From Caldilineaceae bacterium (GTDB lineage Bacteria; Chloroflexota; Anaerolineae; Caldilineales; Caldilineaceae): a stretch of DNA of 64,000 nt. Position numbers and translations under genes: made by a program. Shown piece by piece: positions 1 to 9,483 of the stretch (position 1 is the first letter of the stretch; each line of letters opens with the position of its first letter). A model generated the notes under the pieces. It ran no database searches, was not told the DNA's origin, and worked only from the letters and a program-made list of their open reading frames with translations. The stretch spans positions 285,431 to 349,430 of the forward strand of contig JAJEDJ010000001.1 in assembly GCA_022821545.1 (NCBI GenBank). The letters run 5' to 3'.

Positions 1-993
1 CGACGTCGCGTCGTCAAAGCGCAGACGGGCGTCCTGGGCGGGAAAAGAGACCTGCTTCGCCCAGCCCTCGACGACGAAGCGCAGGGCCTCTTCATTGAGA
101 AAGCCGGGATCTCCGCCGGGCATGAGTTTCTGCAGTTGCGCCGCGTCGAGCGCAAATGCAGTCCCGGACGGTTCATGCCGCAGGACGACCGGTTCAGGAG
201 GCGTGCGACCGCCTGTGGCGCCCGGTCCGACGCCGGCAGTGCCTGCACTGTCTCGCGGCGAGTCCGCTGTCGCGCTGTCCGGCGGCGCAGTGCTGTACGT
301 CTGCAGGGAGACGGTTCCCGATTGCCCGCTCGCCACCTGGGCCAATATATGGCGCGCGGTTGCTGCAATATCAACGTCGAGGCCCGGCTGCGCCGGGAGT
401 GAGAGTTCGCCGATCCGGATGGCTGGGCGGCTTGGGCGGCGCACCTCTGCCGCGGCATTGCCGACGGCCTGGCGAACTACTCCTTCGCTGACAATGATCT
501 CCGGCCATACCGTTTTCTGGCCGCTAAAGGCCTGCCACTGGCTGATAATACGCTTAAACGGACCACCCTGCCGTCCAATATGATAGGCAAGTTTGACGGC
601 GTCCTCCAGGTCCGCCTCGGGCGCAAGCAGCTCGGTGCCCAAAGCCCACCGCCTCACCGCAGCTCCGCCCCCCTCCTGAGAACCGGGTCCGAGTTCGAGA
701 TAGACAGGAGGCAGAGGATAGGGGGTCAACTCTCTGTGCAACCTCAACAGCGCCGACGCGCGCGTCTCGCCTCCAACCGGGACACCGGCCACGCGCACAC
801 CGCTGAAGATGCGGTCGGTGTGCCAGAACTGCCAGCCGGCGAACAGGCCGGCAACTGCCACGAATGCCACGCAAAGCCAGATAAGTATGTATTCGACGCC
901 GCTGGGAGGCCTTCCGTAAACCGCCGGCGGGCCTGGAAGATGCCTCATTGGTACAATCTGTTGGGCTGGAGGTAGAGGGGCGGTTGAACTCAT
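1..993 (-). CDS. VanW / PG_binding_4 family cell-wall protein (3' end outside window)
   Basis: An uninterrupted minus-strand frame starts at ATG 993 and is still open at base 1, giving 331 codons. Residues about 32-53 form a single membrane helix after a Pro-rich cytoplasmic start. The segment after it contains IFSGVRVAGVPVGG, the typical opening of the PG_binding_4 (YoaR-like) domain found in VanW-family and L,D-transpeptidase-associated proteins. A later AYHIGRQG matches the conserved turn of that domain, and a second copy appears to begin near the left edge (DARLRFDDAT). By family it would be a membrane-anchored extracellular protein acting on or binding peptidoglycan. The C-terminal domain (VanW or YkuD) is not visible, so the exact subfamily is open. 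It lies 163 bases downstream of the glycosyltransferase gene on the same strand. Confidence 0.7.
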   Translation of the reverse strand, partial: MSSTAPLPPAQQIVPMRHLPGPPAVYGRPPSGVEYILIWLCVAFVAVAGLFAGWQFWHTDRIFSGVRVAGVPVGGETRASALLRLHRELTPYPLPPVYLELGPGSQEGGGAAVRRWALGTELLAPEADLEDAVKLAYHIGRQGGPFKRIISQWQAFSGQKTVWPEIIVSEGVVRQAVGNAAAEVRRPSRPAIRIGELSLPAQPGLDVDIAATARHILAQVASGQSGTVSLQTYSTAPPDSATADSPRDSAGTAGVGPGATGGRTPPEPVVLRHEPSGTAFALDAAQLQKLMPGGDPGFLNEEALRFVVEGWAKQVSFPAQDARLRFDDATS

Positions 994-1124
994 TTGTTTC
1001 TCTGTATCAGGGACAGGTCGCGGGCAATGCGAACATCGGCTGCAAAGTTTCGCGCCGAGTTCGCCCCAAGGCATTGTCTACCCCGGATCACTGAAATTGC
1101 CGCGGACAGGAAGCACATAGTTAT

Positions 1125-1172
1125 AAACTTAGCTACGAACTTAGCTATGAACTTAGCTATGAACTTAGCTGA
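1125..1172. repeat. 12-bp tandem repeat, four copies, over a stop codon
   Basis: Four 12-bp units (consensus GAACTTAGCTAT) run at 1125-1136, 1137-1148, 1149-1160 and 1161-1172. The middle two are identical and the outer ones differ by one to three bases. The stop codon of the minus-strand glycosyltransferase gene (1157-1159) lies inside the third unit, so the last codons of that gene are written by the repeat. Confidence 0.9.
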
Positions 1173-2761
1173 GGGACAATATACAGGAACGGAATGGCAA
1201 TGTCCAGAGCAATCATGGCGAGGAAAAGGCAGACGTACAAGATCGGACGCAAATTGCCGTCATTGCGTAGCAGTGCTGAAGGATCCTGGGGATTGCGATT
1301 CTTCTCTCCAAAGCCAGTGGCCCCTATGAGCTTGGAAACGCGGCTGGAGAGTAGGCCGTAGAGCAGCATGCCGAGGCCGGCAAGACCAATCAGCAGTAGC
1401 GTCCACCTGTCCGCCGTTCCGTTCGCAAGTGGAGCAACTGCAACGTAGGCCGCTGTCCCGGCTAGCAGGATAACCCCCGCCGTCAGGCTGGCCCTTCTTT
1501 CGAACATCGCCCACCAGCCCAGGGCGAAGATCAGACTCCACGCCGGCAGCGCCGGAAAGAGATAGCGGCCCTGGTGTTGGATGAACCCCAAGTTATACCA
1601 AGCGTACGCCGCAAATGTCGCCAACCACAGGAGCAGCAGAGTCATCCAGGGCGAAGTCGAGAAAGAAGCCCACCGCCAGCCGCCTCGGTGTACGCTCGCG
1701 CGCAAATGAAACAGCAAGCCAACCGTTGCCAGAGCAGACAGAATGAAAAGGGCCGTATAGATACGGGCATCCATAAACACGCCCAACCAGCCGAATACTC
1801 CCCAAAAGCTCTTGCTGGTAAACATCCACGCCCGCTCCCAATATGCCCCCCAGCCGTTCGCGGCAATCCAGGCGGCCGCGGTCGGCTGCCCGGTAACCAC
1901 CGCATCGTGCCAGGCAATGCCAAGGATATCCAGATTCCCGTACAGCAGATTGTTTCTGATCCACCACGGCAGACCGAGGAGCAGCGCCGGCGCAGTCAGC
2001 AGCGCGAGTTGCACGATCGGCTTAGCGGCAGCGTTCTGGCTGTCGCGACCCGGCCGGACTGAACCGATGATGACGACGACCAGCGCGACGGGAAGGAGGG
2101 TATAAGCGGTCGCTTTGGTGAGAAAGCCAAGGCCAATGAGGATCCCGGCTGCCAGCAGACAGGCTGGCCTTCTGTCCGCGTCGCCTTCAACTCCCATACG
2201 CTGCCAGCGCAAGAGCGCCAGCACTGTTCCCGCGATCAGCAGTTCAGCGAGGGCATCGTTATTGACCGACGCCATGAGCGCTGTGTGCATGGGAAGAAAG
2301 GCCGCAAAGGCGGCCGCTCCCAGGGCGATATGGGGTGACCCGGGCGCGGCAACGCGGGCGCAAAGGAAGACCAGTAACACGACGCACGCGCCCAGCAAAA
2401 CGTTGAAGAGTCTCAGCGCCGGCAGTTGCCCCTGGCTCAACCAGAAGATCGGAACTGCAAGCAAGTAGTAGAGAGGGGGCTGATGGAACTCATAGCGGAC
2501 CGGATCAATCGAGAGGTCAGGCGGAAACTTCTCCGCTTTCAGGCGTTCAAGGTATGTTTGGTCATAGTCGCCCATCCGCAGCGCAGGCAGCCGCCTTTCG
2601 GTCGCAACATAGGCGATGTAGTTGTAGTGGGCCGGCTCGTCCGGGTTCTGCCACGGCGGAGTCTTGATAGCGAAGAGTGTGCCGAGGGCGGCATGAACGA
2701 CGAGGATGAAAAGCAGGGCATGAGCGGTTGCATTCGTGCCTCTAAGCATGAGCCCTGACAC
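1157..2761 (-). CDS. polytopic glycosyltransferase-like membrane protein (GT39/DUF2142-like)
   Basis: The 534-residue product is almost entirely hydrophobic, with roughly 11-12 predicted membrane helices. After the first helix, residues about 39-46 read NPDEPAHY, the acidic periplasmic-loop motif of DUF2142/GT-C proteins, followed by HQPPLYYLL near residue 95 and SVNNDAL in the fourth helical region. These patterns fit GT-C fold enzymes that use polyprenyl-phosphate sugars on the outer face of the membrane. Substrate and acceptor cannot be read from the sequence. The start lies 3 bases after the metG stop, so the two are probably co-transcribed. The C-terminus is written by a 12-bp tandem repeat and may vary between strains. 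Confidence 0.72.
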   Translation of the reverse strand: MSGLMLRGTNATAHALLFILVVHAALGTLFAIKTPPWQNPDEPAHYNYIAYVATERRLPALRMGDYDQTYLERLKAEKFPPDLSIDPVRYEFHQPPLYYLLAVPIFWLSQGQLPALRLFNVLLGACVVLLVFLCARVAAPGSPHIALGAAAFAAFLPMHTALMASVNNDALAELLIAGTVLALLRWQRMGVEGDADRRPACLLAAGILIGLGFLTKATAYTLLPVALVVVIIGSVRPGRDSQNAAAKPIVQLALLTAPALLLGLPWWIRNNLLYGNLDILGIAWHDAVVTGQPTAAAWIAANGWGAYWERAWMFTSKSFWGVFGWLGVFMDARIYTALFILSALATVGLLFHLRASVHRGGWRWASFSTSPWMTLLLLWLATFAAYAWYNLGFIQHQGRYLFPALPAWSLIFALGWWAMFERRASLTAGVILLAGTAAYVAVAPLANGTADRWTLLLIGLAGLGMLLYGLLSSRVSKLIGATGFGEKNRNPQDPSALLRNDGNLRPILYVCLFLAMIALDIAIPFLYIVPQLSS

Positions 2762-2764
2762 GCG

Positions 2765-4591
2765 TTATCCGTCCGCTTCACCCAGTACGACCGCAGGATC
2801 CAGTTTGGTGAAGAGTGGCGCGGGCTTCCGCAACAGCTGTCCTGCCGCCAGAGTCTGCGCCTGCCAGGCGCCGCTGGCTTTCCCGTGTTCGTAGCGCAGC
2901 ACCAGATGCGAGCCGCGGTCGTCCTCAACGGCCGTCGTCTCGAGCTGGCCGAAGAGCGGCTCAGCATAACCCAGGTACTGGTGCAACCGTTCACTGCTGT
3001 GGGGCAGGATGGGAGCCCACAACAGTTTCAGCCAGTCGATGGCTTGCAGCGTCACGTATACGGTAGTGGCGGCAGTCTGTGGGTCGGTCCGGACGGTTTT
3101 CCAGGGCTCCTTCTCATTCAGATACTGGTTAACGCGCTGGCTCAACCGTCGCGCTTCCTGCAGGGCGGCCTTCAACCGCACAGCCTCGTATAGCGCTCCA
3201 ACGCTGCCGAAGCCCCCGCGTATCTCTTCCAACAGGGCTTCATCAGTCGCGTCCATTTCCCCGGGGTGGGGGACTGCCCCATCGAACCGTCTGAAGGCGA
3301 AACCCACCGCCCGGTTGACCAGGTTGCCCCAATTTGCCACCAGCTCGTTGTTGACCAGTTCGATGAAGTCCGGCCACGTGAACTCGGTATCGGCGCTCTC
3401 CGGCGCCATGGCCGTCAATGTATAGCGCCAAGCGTCGGCCTGGAACTCTTCCAGTACCGTATTGAAACCGATGACATTGCCACGGCTCGTGCTGAACTGC
3501 GCGCCACCAAAGTTGAGATACTCGTTGGCCGGCACGTCATACGGCAGGTGCAGGCGGGCCTTTTTCATTGGCTCTGCCGTTTCGGACAGGCCGGAGATAT
3601 TTGCCGACTCGTTATCTGCCCCGGTCTCGTCGTTATAGGCCATTATCATGCCCGGCCAGATCTGCGTGTGGAAAGGAATGTTGTCCTTGCCGATGAAGTA
3701 GTAGTGGCGGGCCTCCGGCGAGAGATCCCTGTCCCACCACTCCCGCCACTGGCCGCCGCTCAATGCGGCCCATTCGATAGCCGCGCTCAGGTAACCCTGC
3801 ACCGCGTCGTACCAGACGTAAATGCACTTACTCTCGTAACCCTCTACCGGAATGGCGATCCCCCAATCGATGTCGCGCGTGATGGCCCGCCCCCGCAGCT
3901 CCTTCAGGTTCAACTGACCTTGGGTGAAATTCAGGACGTTGTTGCGCCAATGTTCTTTACCGATGCCAATCCATTCAAGCAGCGGTTCATTGAGGGCGCC
4001 CAAATCGAGAAAGAAGTGTTCCGTTTCCCGGATCTCCAGTTCGGCGCTCCCGCTCAGTTTGGATCTCGTGTTGGTCAACTCCAAGGCATCATAGAGCCGG
4101 CCGCAGTTGTCGCACTGGTCGCCGCGTGCTTCGGCAAAGCCGCAGAAGGGGCAGGTCCCCTCCACATAGCGGTCCGCCAAAAATCGCCCCGCCTCCGGAT
4201 CGTACCACTGCTTCTGCACTTCTTTGTAGATATACTCGTTCGCCATATGCCGCCGAAACACCTGTTGCGTCACATCCCAGTGGTTCTGCGTATCGGTGTG
4301 CGTGTACAGGTCGAAAGTCAGGCCCATCGCCATACAGCCTTCAACAAAGAGCTCGTGGTACTTGTCCACCACTTCCGCAGCATCCAGACCCTCTTTCTCG
4401 GCCTGCAAAGTGATGGGCGTACCATGCGTATCGGAGCCGCTGACCATCAGAACGTCGTTGCCTGCCATGCGCTGGTAACGGGCAAAGATATCGGGCGGCA
4501 GATACGCGCCGGCTATCTGCCCAATGTGCTTTTCGCCGTTGGCATAGGGCCAGGCAACGCAAACAAGGATTTTCCTGCCTTGAACGGTCAT
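2765..4591 (-). CDS. metG: methionyl-tRNA synthetase
   Basis: A class I aminoacyl-tRNA synthetase of 608 residues that charges tRNA-Met in the cytoplasm. The Rossmann-fold HIGH box is H22-I-G-Q25 after PYANG. Four cysteines (C147, C150, C160, C163) form the zinc knuckle of the connective-peptide domain. The KMSKS loop reads QFSTSRG at 365-371, so neither lysine of the textbook motif is present; FSTSR-type loops occur in some MetRS lineages, but Q at the first position is unusual. The helical anticodon domain follows to about residue 550. There is no C-terminal EMAPII/tRNA-binding domain. The start ATG at 4591 is followed at once by the catalytic-domain beta strand. It is probably the first gene of a minus-strand run ending in the VanW-family gene. 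Confidence 0.95.
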   Translation of the reverse strand: MTVQGRKILVCVAWPYANGEKHIGQIAGAYLPPDIFARYQRMAGNDVLMVSGSDTHGTPITLQAEKEGLDAAEVVDKYHELFVEGCMAMGLTFDLYTHTDTQNHWDVTQQVFRRHMANEYIYKEVQKQWYDPEAGRFLADRYVEGTCPFCGFAEARGDQCDNCGRLYDALELTNTRSKLSGSAELEIRETEHFFLDLGALNEPLLEWIGIGKEHWRNNVLNFTQGQLNLKELRGRAITRDIDWGIAIPVEGYESKCIYVWYDAVQGYLSAAIEWAALSGGQWREWWDRDLSPEARHYYFIGKDNIPFHTQIWPGMIMAYNDETGADNESANISGLSETAEPMKKARLHLPYDVPANEYLNFGGAQFSTSRGNVIGFNTVLEEFQADAWRYTLTAMAPESADTEFTWPDFIELVNNELVANWGNLVNRAVGFAFRRFDGAVPHPGEMDATDEALLEEIRGGFGSVGALYEAVRLKAALQEARRLSQRVNQYLNEKEPWKTVRTDPQTAATTVYVTLQAIDWLKLLWAPILPHSSERLHQYLGYAEPLFGQLETTAVEDDRGSHLVLRYEHGKASGAWQAQTLAAGQLLRKPAPLFTKLDPAVVLGEADG

Positions 4592-4901
4592 CGGTCATCC
4601 TCCGAGCGGTTTGGGGCGGATTCGCCCCCTCGGGCTTTCAACTCATTATATCCGTCCCAATTCATAAGTGGCAAAAGTTTGCCATTCACTCTCGAATCCC
4701 CCTGTTTCCTGGGAGGCCGCAGACTGTTCGCCCAGCCGGCGCGCAGTCGGACAGATCGGGCCGGGCGACGTCAGTGTCGGATTCAGAGAAACGCGGCTGC
4801 TGCTGCTATAATACGGACAATTAGAATCCCGGCCCTGCTGCAGCGATGGGAATGAGAATTGCTTTGGGCCGCGCACCGGCAATGCGGTAGATGGGACAAA
4901 T
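4592..4901. other. intergenic region between divergent genes
   Basis: About 310 bases separate the starts of metG (minus) and the YesL-like gene (plus). I see no convincing ORF or RNA gene. The only clear element is a TATAAT hexamer on the plus strand at 4807-4812, described separately. Confidence 0.6.
4782..4812 (+). promoter_or_regulatory. candidate sigma-70 promoter with a perfect -10
   Basis: TATAAT at 4807-4812 is a consensus -10 element, with a weak -35 (TTCAGA, 4782-4787) 19 bases upstream. It would drive the YesL-like gene starting at 4902 with a leader of about 80 bases. The poor -35 lowers confidence. Confidence 0.35.
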
Positions 4902-5528
4902 ATGAAAGCATTCACAGTAATGTGGCGCACGATCAAGGCGCTTTATGAGGATCTTCTCCTATGGGTCTGGCTCAGCGTCCTCTGGTGGGCCGGGGTCTTC
5001 CTGGTTCTGCCCGCGGGCCCGGTGACTTCAGGAATCCACAATGCGGCCAACCGCGTCGCAAACTACCGCCGAGTGGAGAGCGCGTTCTTTTGGGACGGCG
5101 CCAAGTCCACGATCGGCAAGAGTTGGCTGCTGCTCGGCATAAACCTGCTGATGATCGGCGGAGTCGTTGTGAACATTCGCTTCTACGGGGCCAGCACAGC
5201 CAGTTGGGCCCAGATCGTCAGTATCGTATGGGTCTGGATTTTGATCATCGTTCTTATGGCAGGGCAGTACTTCTTCCCCTTGCTTTGGCAGCAGGACGAA
5301 ATGAGCATAAAGATGGTGCTCCGCAATGCTTTCATTTTAGCCCTGCGCCATCCACTCTATACCTTTCTCATGTTTCTCTTCCAGGTCCTCCTGCTCGTCG
5401 TCAGTTTTGTGACCGTACTGCCCATATTTTTGCTCACTCCGGCGGCGGTTGTGCTGGCGATGAATTTCAGTCTTGTCGGCCTGCTGCAGGAACTGGATCT
5501 CGCGCCGGAACCGCCGCCAGGCGCATAG
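4902..5528 (+). CDS. YesL/DUF624 family membrane protein
   Basis: The 208-residue protein has about five hydrophobic segments: near 20-42, 70-92, 100-122, 140-165 and 170-190. The pattern WAGVFLVLPAGPVTSGI followed by a YRR segment is the DUF624 (YesL) signature. YesL-type proteins usually sit in operons for sugar uptake, but their molecular role is not established. No transporter gene is adjacent; the next gene on the strand is the FAD subunit of a molybdenum hydroxylase 57 bases downstream, with no obvious functional link. The start ATG at 4902 has no strong ribosome-binding site; the hydrophobic N-terminus supports it. Confidence 0.7.
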   Translation: MKAFTVMWRTIKALYEDLLLWVWLSVLWWAGVFLVLPAGPVTSGIHNAANRVANYRRVESAFFWDGAKSTIGKSWLLLGINLLMIGGVVVNIRFYGASTASWAQIVSIVWVWILIIVLMAGQYFFPLLWQQDEMSIKMVLRNAFILALRHPLYTFLMFLFQVLLLVVSFVTVLPIFLLTPAAVVLAMNFSLVGLLQELDLAPEPPPGA

Positions 5529-5585
5529 CCCCTGCACCGGCAATCCGCAGCCGGTTTCCCACTTCCCAGAGTCCACAGACCAAAC

Positions 5586-6401
5586 ATGGCTGTTCTCGCG
5601 GAATACCACAGACCAAAGACGCTGGCCGGTGCGCTCGAGCTACTGGCCGATCAAACCTCGCGCCGCCTGCCCCTGGCGGGAGGCACACACCTGGTAGGGG
5701 TCCTGGAAACGCGCCGGCTGCGGGATGTGGACGGCGTCGTCGATTTGGCCGCCTTGAATCTGTCCTATGTTCAGCAGGTCGATGCCAGCCTGCGTGTCGG
5801 CGCGATGACGACACTTTCGGACTTGGTCGAACATCCACAGAGCGCGGCTCTGGCCGGCGGCATCCTGCCCGAAACGGCGCGCTTTGAAGGCCCTCTAAAC
5901 CTGCGCAACGCTGCAACGGCAGGAGGGCTTGTCGCACTGGCCGAGCCTGACAGCGAGTTATTCGCCGCGTTGCTGGCTCTGAACGCAGCGGTCGTAACTG
6001 TCGACCGGGATGGCGTCGAGTCGTGCCGGCGGCTGGACGATTTCGCCCTTTCTCTTTCGGGTACTGCCGCGGCGCCAATTCTCATAACCGAGATTCGATT
6101 GTCCCTGGACCGGGCTGCAGGCGGCCACGCGCGCATTGCCCGCACACCCATGGATCGCTGCATCGTCGCCGCGGTTGTTGTCGCGACGGTGAACGGCAGG
6201 TCTTCCCAAAGTGGGTCCGCCGTTGCGGATGGCGACAACCCTGCACGAACGGCTCTCTGCGGTGTAGGTCCACGCCCCCAGCTTGCCGGCGGCCCACTTG
6301 TCCCGAAGGGTGACTACAAGGGCAGCGCCGAATACAGGTCCGCCATGGCAGAAGTCGTAGTCCGCCGGGCGCGGGTTGCCGCAGCGAGCGTCGGTCAGTA
6401 G
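5586..6401 (+). CDS. FAD-binding medium subunit of a xanthine-dehydrogenase-family enzyme
   Basis: At 271 residues this matches the CoxM/XdhB medium subunit, which passes electrons from the iron-sulfur subunit to an acceptor through FAD. The first FAD loop is PLAGGTHL at 29-36 (family: AGGTDL). The second is NAATAGGL at 108-115, where the family has TxGGN, so the usual asparagine is Leu115, and the following ASPxxD segment is replaced by AEPDSE. The C-terminal CO_deh_flav_C region is present. The gene lies 48 bases upstream of the fused FeS-Mo subunit and the two probably form one enzyme. The altered FAD loop parallels the loss of an iron-sulfur site in the partner, so FAD binding may be weakened or changed. 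The physiological substrate is unknown. Confidence 0.8.
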   Translation: MAVLAEYHRPKTLAGALELLADQTSRRLPLAGGTHLVGVLETRRLRDVDGVVDLAALNLSYVQQVDASLRVGAMTTLSDLVEHPQSAALAGGILPETARFEGPLNLRNAATAGGLVALAEPDSELFAALLALNAAVVTVDRDGVESCRRLDDFALSLSGTAAAPILITEIRLSLDRAAGGHARIARTPMDRCIVAAVVVATVNGRSSQSGSAVADGDNPARTALCGVGPRPQLAGGPLVPKGDYKGSAEYRSAMAEVVVRRARVAAASVGQ

Positions 6402-6449
6402 GCTGAGGGCTGCACTGACGTCATTCTTTCAAACAGCAGACATCCAACT

Positions 6450-9446
6450 ATGCCGTCATCGGTCACACTCACCATTAACGGTACGCCCCACCTCATCGAC
6501 GTCCATCCCGGTGAGCTTCTGCGTACCGCCCTGCGGCGACTGCGCATTTTCAGCGTCAAACACGCAGATGAGACTGGCGAGAGCGGCGCCGACGCGATCC
6601 TCTTCACCCGAACGCCCGACGCCCCGAAAAGCTATCGCCTTGTCAACAGCGGACTCCTTCTGGCTTCGCAGGCAGACGGCGCATCGGTCATCACCCTCGA
6701 AGGCCTGGAAGATGAAGACGGGGAAGGCGGTCAGAGGAGCCGGGTCGAGTTCTTGTCTCCTCGCCTTTCCGCGCTGCAGCAGCAGTTTATCGAATGCGGG
6801 GCAATCCAGTGCGGCTATTGCACGCCAGCGCAGATCCTGGCCGCCCAACATCTGCTGGACAGCGACCCGCAGCCCAGCGAAGCCGCAGTGCGGGAGGCTA
6901 TCGCCGGCGTCCTCTGCCGCTGCACGGGGTACGTAAAGCCTGTACAGGCGATCCTGCGAGCAGCGGCGCAAGTGCAAGGAGAGACGCCGCCGCCCCCACC
7001 AATCGACGTGCGCGACGCCCCGGCTACCGGCGAATGGCCGGCGATGGACGAGCCGCCGACGAACGGCTGGAGCGACGGTGGGCCGGATACCCAAACGCAG
7101 ACCCGCAGCCTGCCCGCGACAGTCGCGCCTCCCCGGACCCAGGTCGTCAACAAGCCGGAACCGAAAGTGGACGCCGTCAAATTGGCAAAGGGCCGCCCCG
7201 TCTTTGCCGACGACGTAGAGCTCCCTGGAATGCTCTACGGCGGCCTGCTGACCAGCCCGGTTGCCCACGCCCGCATCCTCTCAATCGATACGTCGGACGC
7301 GCTGGCGCTTCCGGGCGTGCTTGCCGTGCAGACCTACGCCGACCTGCCCCGTGTGATCTACGCCAGCGGCGGTCAGAGTTACCCCCAACCTCCTCCTTAC
7401 GACCAGGTCTGCCTGGACTCGAAGGTGCGCTATGTCGGCGACCGGGTGGCGACGGTAGCCGCGGAGTCCCCGGAACTGGTGCAGGAGGCGTTGGAACGGA
7501 TCAAAGTCGAGTACGGGGAGCTGCCGGCGGTCTTTTCTCCAGAGGAAGCGATGCAGGCCGGCGCGCCCGTCATCCACGACGAATCGGACGCGCAGATGAT
7601 CCACGACGCCAAAGGCAACGTAGCCGTCAAACTGCTTGTGGACCATAACGACGTCGACGCCGCGCTTGAATCTGCCGACTTTGTATTCGAGAGCGAATAC
7701 CGCGTCCACCAGGTGCAGCAGGCGAGCATCGAGCCGCACATTGTCATTACCTACTGGGATGAAGATGACCGGCTGGTCATTCGCACCAGTACCCAGGTCC
7801 CCTTCCATGTACGCCGCATGGTTGCGCCCCTGCTCGGGCTGCCGGTCCGCCGAATTCGTGTCGTGAAACCGCGTATCGGCGGCGGCTTTGGGGGCAAGCA
7901 GGAGATGCTGATCGAAGACCTGTGCGCCCACTTGACAATTGCGACCGGCCGGCCGGTCAGATTCGAGTATACGCGCCAGCAAGAGTTCAGTTCCGCCCGC
8001 ACGCGCCATCCGCAACAACTGCGTTTTCGCAGCGGTGTGGACGCGGCCGGCAAGCTGGTCGGCATGGAAGTTCGGGTTGTGGCCGACACAGGCGCCTACG
8101 GGACGCACGGCCTGACGGTTCAAATGGTCACCGGATTTCGCGCTCTCAGCACCTACTGGCTGCCTGCAGCCCGCTTCGACTGTGATGTCGTCTATACCAA
8201 TAAACCTGTGCCCGGCGCCTTCCGCGGCTACGGCGCGCCCCAGGCCCTCTTCGGACTGGAGCAGCACATGGAGGAGATGGCGCTGGCTTTCGGGATGGAC
8301 CCGCTGGAATTCAAGCGAATCAACTGGGTGAAGGAAGGGCAAACATTGCCGATGGCGGTCGCGATGGGAGAGGGACGCGAAGGCTTCCCGCAAACGGTTG
8401 AAAGCAGCGGCTTGGCAGAGTGTGTCGAGGCCGGGGCCGCGTCCATCGGCTGGGGCCGGCGCGATGACGCCGATTGGAAAACACCGCCTGACAAGCCGCA
8501 TATCCGCCGCGGCATAGGACTGGCGATCTGTATGCACGGAACCGGCATCGCCGGGCTCGACATGGGCGCGGCCAGTATCAAGCTCAACGACGACGGCTCT
8601 TTCAATCTTCTGGTCGGCGCAACCGACCTGGGAACAGGCTCCGATACGGTGCTGGCCCAGATCGCGGCCGAGGCGCTGGGCGTGCCCCTGGAACAGATCG
8701 TCATCTACAGCAGCGATACCGACTTCACACCGTTCGACACAGGCGCCTATGCAAGCAGCACGACTTACATTTCAGGCGGCGCAGTGCTCAAGGCAGCTGA
8801 AGACGTGAGCCTCCAGATCCGGCGCCACGCGGCCGGGCACCTGTTCCAAGGTCTTGACGCCGGTCAACTCAGGCTGGAGGATGGGAAGGTGTTCGCGCCG
8901 GATGGCCGGGCGGTCACACTTGAAAAGGTTGCTTTACACAGCATCCATCAGGAGGAGCAGCATCAGATCATGGCTACGGCAAGCCATATGAGCTATGTCA
9001 GCCCCCCTCCTTTTGCCGCACAGTACGCCGCGCTGGAGGTTGACACGGAGACAGGCCAGGTGACGGTCGAGAAAGCGGTAATGGCTGTGGACTGCGGCAT
9101 TGCCATAAACCCGGTGACCGCCAGCGGCCAGGTCGAAGGCGGCATGACCCAGGCGCTTGGCTACGCCCTGTGCGAAGAGATGCCCTACGACGATAAGGGA
9201 AGGTTGGAGATCAGCAGATTCGGAGATTACCGTATTCTGACTGCGGACGAGATGCCGGAACTGGGCACGATCCTCGTGCAGACCTATGAACCGACTGGCC
9301 CCTTCGGCGCAAAAGCAATAGCGGAAATCCCGATGGACGGCATGGCCCCCGCCATCGCCAGCGCCATCTTTGACGCCACCGGCCTACGCATTCGCGAAAT
9401 CCCCTTCACCCCGGAGCGAGTGTGGCGGGCGTTGCGGAGGATGTAA
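6450..9446 (+). CDS. fused FeS-molybdopterin subunit of a xanthine-dehydrogenase-family enzyme
   Basis: This 998-residue protein joins the small iron-sulfur subunit (about 1-175) to the large molybdenum subunit (about 235-998) through a Pro-rich linker; FAD is on the separate upstream gene. The [2Fe-2S]-binding helical domain is intact (C121, C124, C156, C158; C-x2-C-x31-C-x-C). The preceding plant-type ferredoxin domain keeps its scaffold, but the expected ligands are D40, S45, D48 and G68, and there is no cysteine before C116. The Mo domain shows GGGFGGKQE, GAFRGYGAPQ, a TDLGTGSDT loop, and GPFGAKAIAEIP near the end carrying the catalytic-type glutamate. The family hydroxylates or oxidises heterocycles, aldehydes or CO; the substrate here cannot be assigned. 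With one cluster missing, the route from Mo to FAD must differ from the classical chain. Confidence 0.88.
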   Translation: MPSSVTLTINGTPHLIDVHPGELLRTALRRLRIFSVKHADETGESGADAILFTRTPDAPKSYRLVNSGLLLASQADGASVITLEGLEDEDGEGGQRSRVEFLSPRLSALQQQFIECGAIQCGYCTPAQILAAQHLLDSDPQPSEAAVREAIAGVLCRCTGYVKPVQAILRAAAQVQGETPPPPPIDVRDAPATGEWPAMDEPPTNGWSDGGPDTQTQTRSLPATVAPPRTQVVNKPEPKVDAVKLAKGRPVFADDVELPGMLYGGLLTSPVAHARILSIDTSDALALPGVLAVQTYADLPRVIYASGGQSYPQPPPYDQVCLDSKVRYVGDRVATVAAESPELVQEALERIKVEYGELPAVFSPEEAMQAGAPVIHDESDAQMIHDAKGNVAVKLLVDHNDVDAALESADFVFESEYRVHQVQQASIEPHIVITYWDEDDRLVIRTSTQVPFHVRRMVAPLLGLPVRRIRVVKPRIGGGFGGKQEMLIEDLCAHLTIATGRPVRFEYTRQQEFSSARTRHPQQLRFRSGVDAAGKLVGMEVRVVADTGAYGTHGLTVQMVTGFRALSTYWLPAARFDCDVVYTNKPVPGAFRGYGAPQALFGLEQHMEEMALAFGMDPLEFKRINWVKEGQTLPMAVAMGEGREGFPQTVESSGLAECVEAGAASIGWGRRDDADWKTPPDKPHIRRGIGLAICMHGTGIAGLDMGAASIKLNDDGSFNLLVGATDLGTGSDTVLAQIAAEALGVPLEQIVIYSSDTDFTPFDTGAYASSTTYISGGAVLKAAEDVSLQIRRHAAGHLFQGLDAGQLRLEDGKVFAPDGRAVTLEKVALHSIHQEEQHQIMATASHMSYVSPPPFAAQYAALEVDTETGQVTVEKAVMAVDCGIAINPVTASGQVEGGMTQALGYALCEEMPYDDKGRLEISRFGDYRILTADEMPELGTILVQTYEPTGPFGAKAIAEIPMDGMAPAIASAIFDATGLRIREIPFTPERVWRALRRM

Positions 9447-9483
9447 CTCTCTCTTCTTGCTATTGGATTATCAGGGTACTCGC

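Noticed and set aside
994..1329. Plus-strand ORF with repeated NLAMNLAM residues
   Set aside because: The repeat in the protein only reflects the 12-bp DNA repeat. The frame overlaps the glycosyltransferase gene and has no ribosome-binding site.
3266..4855. 529-codon plus-strand open frame opposite metG
   Set aside because: It is the mirror of a well-supported metG gene. Its translation has no domain pattern, and long antisense frames are expected in GC-rich coding DNA.
7281..8537. 418-codon minus-strand frame inside the molybdenum subunit gene
   Set aside because: It is antisense to conserved molybdopterin-domain motifs and has an Arg/His-rich composition typical of a shadow frame.
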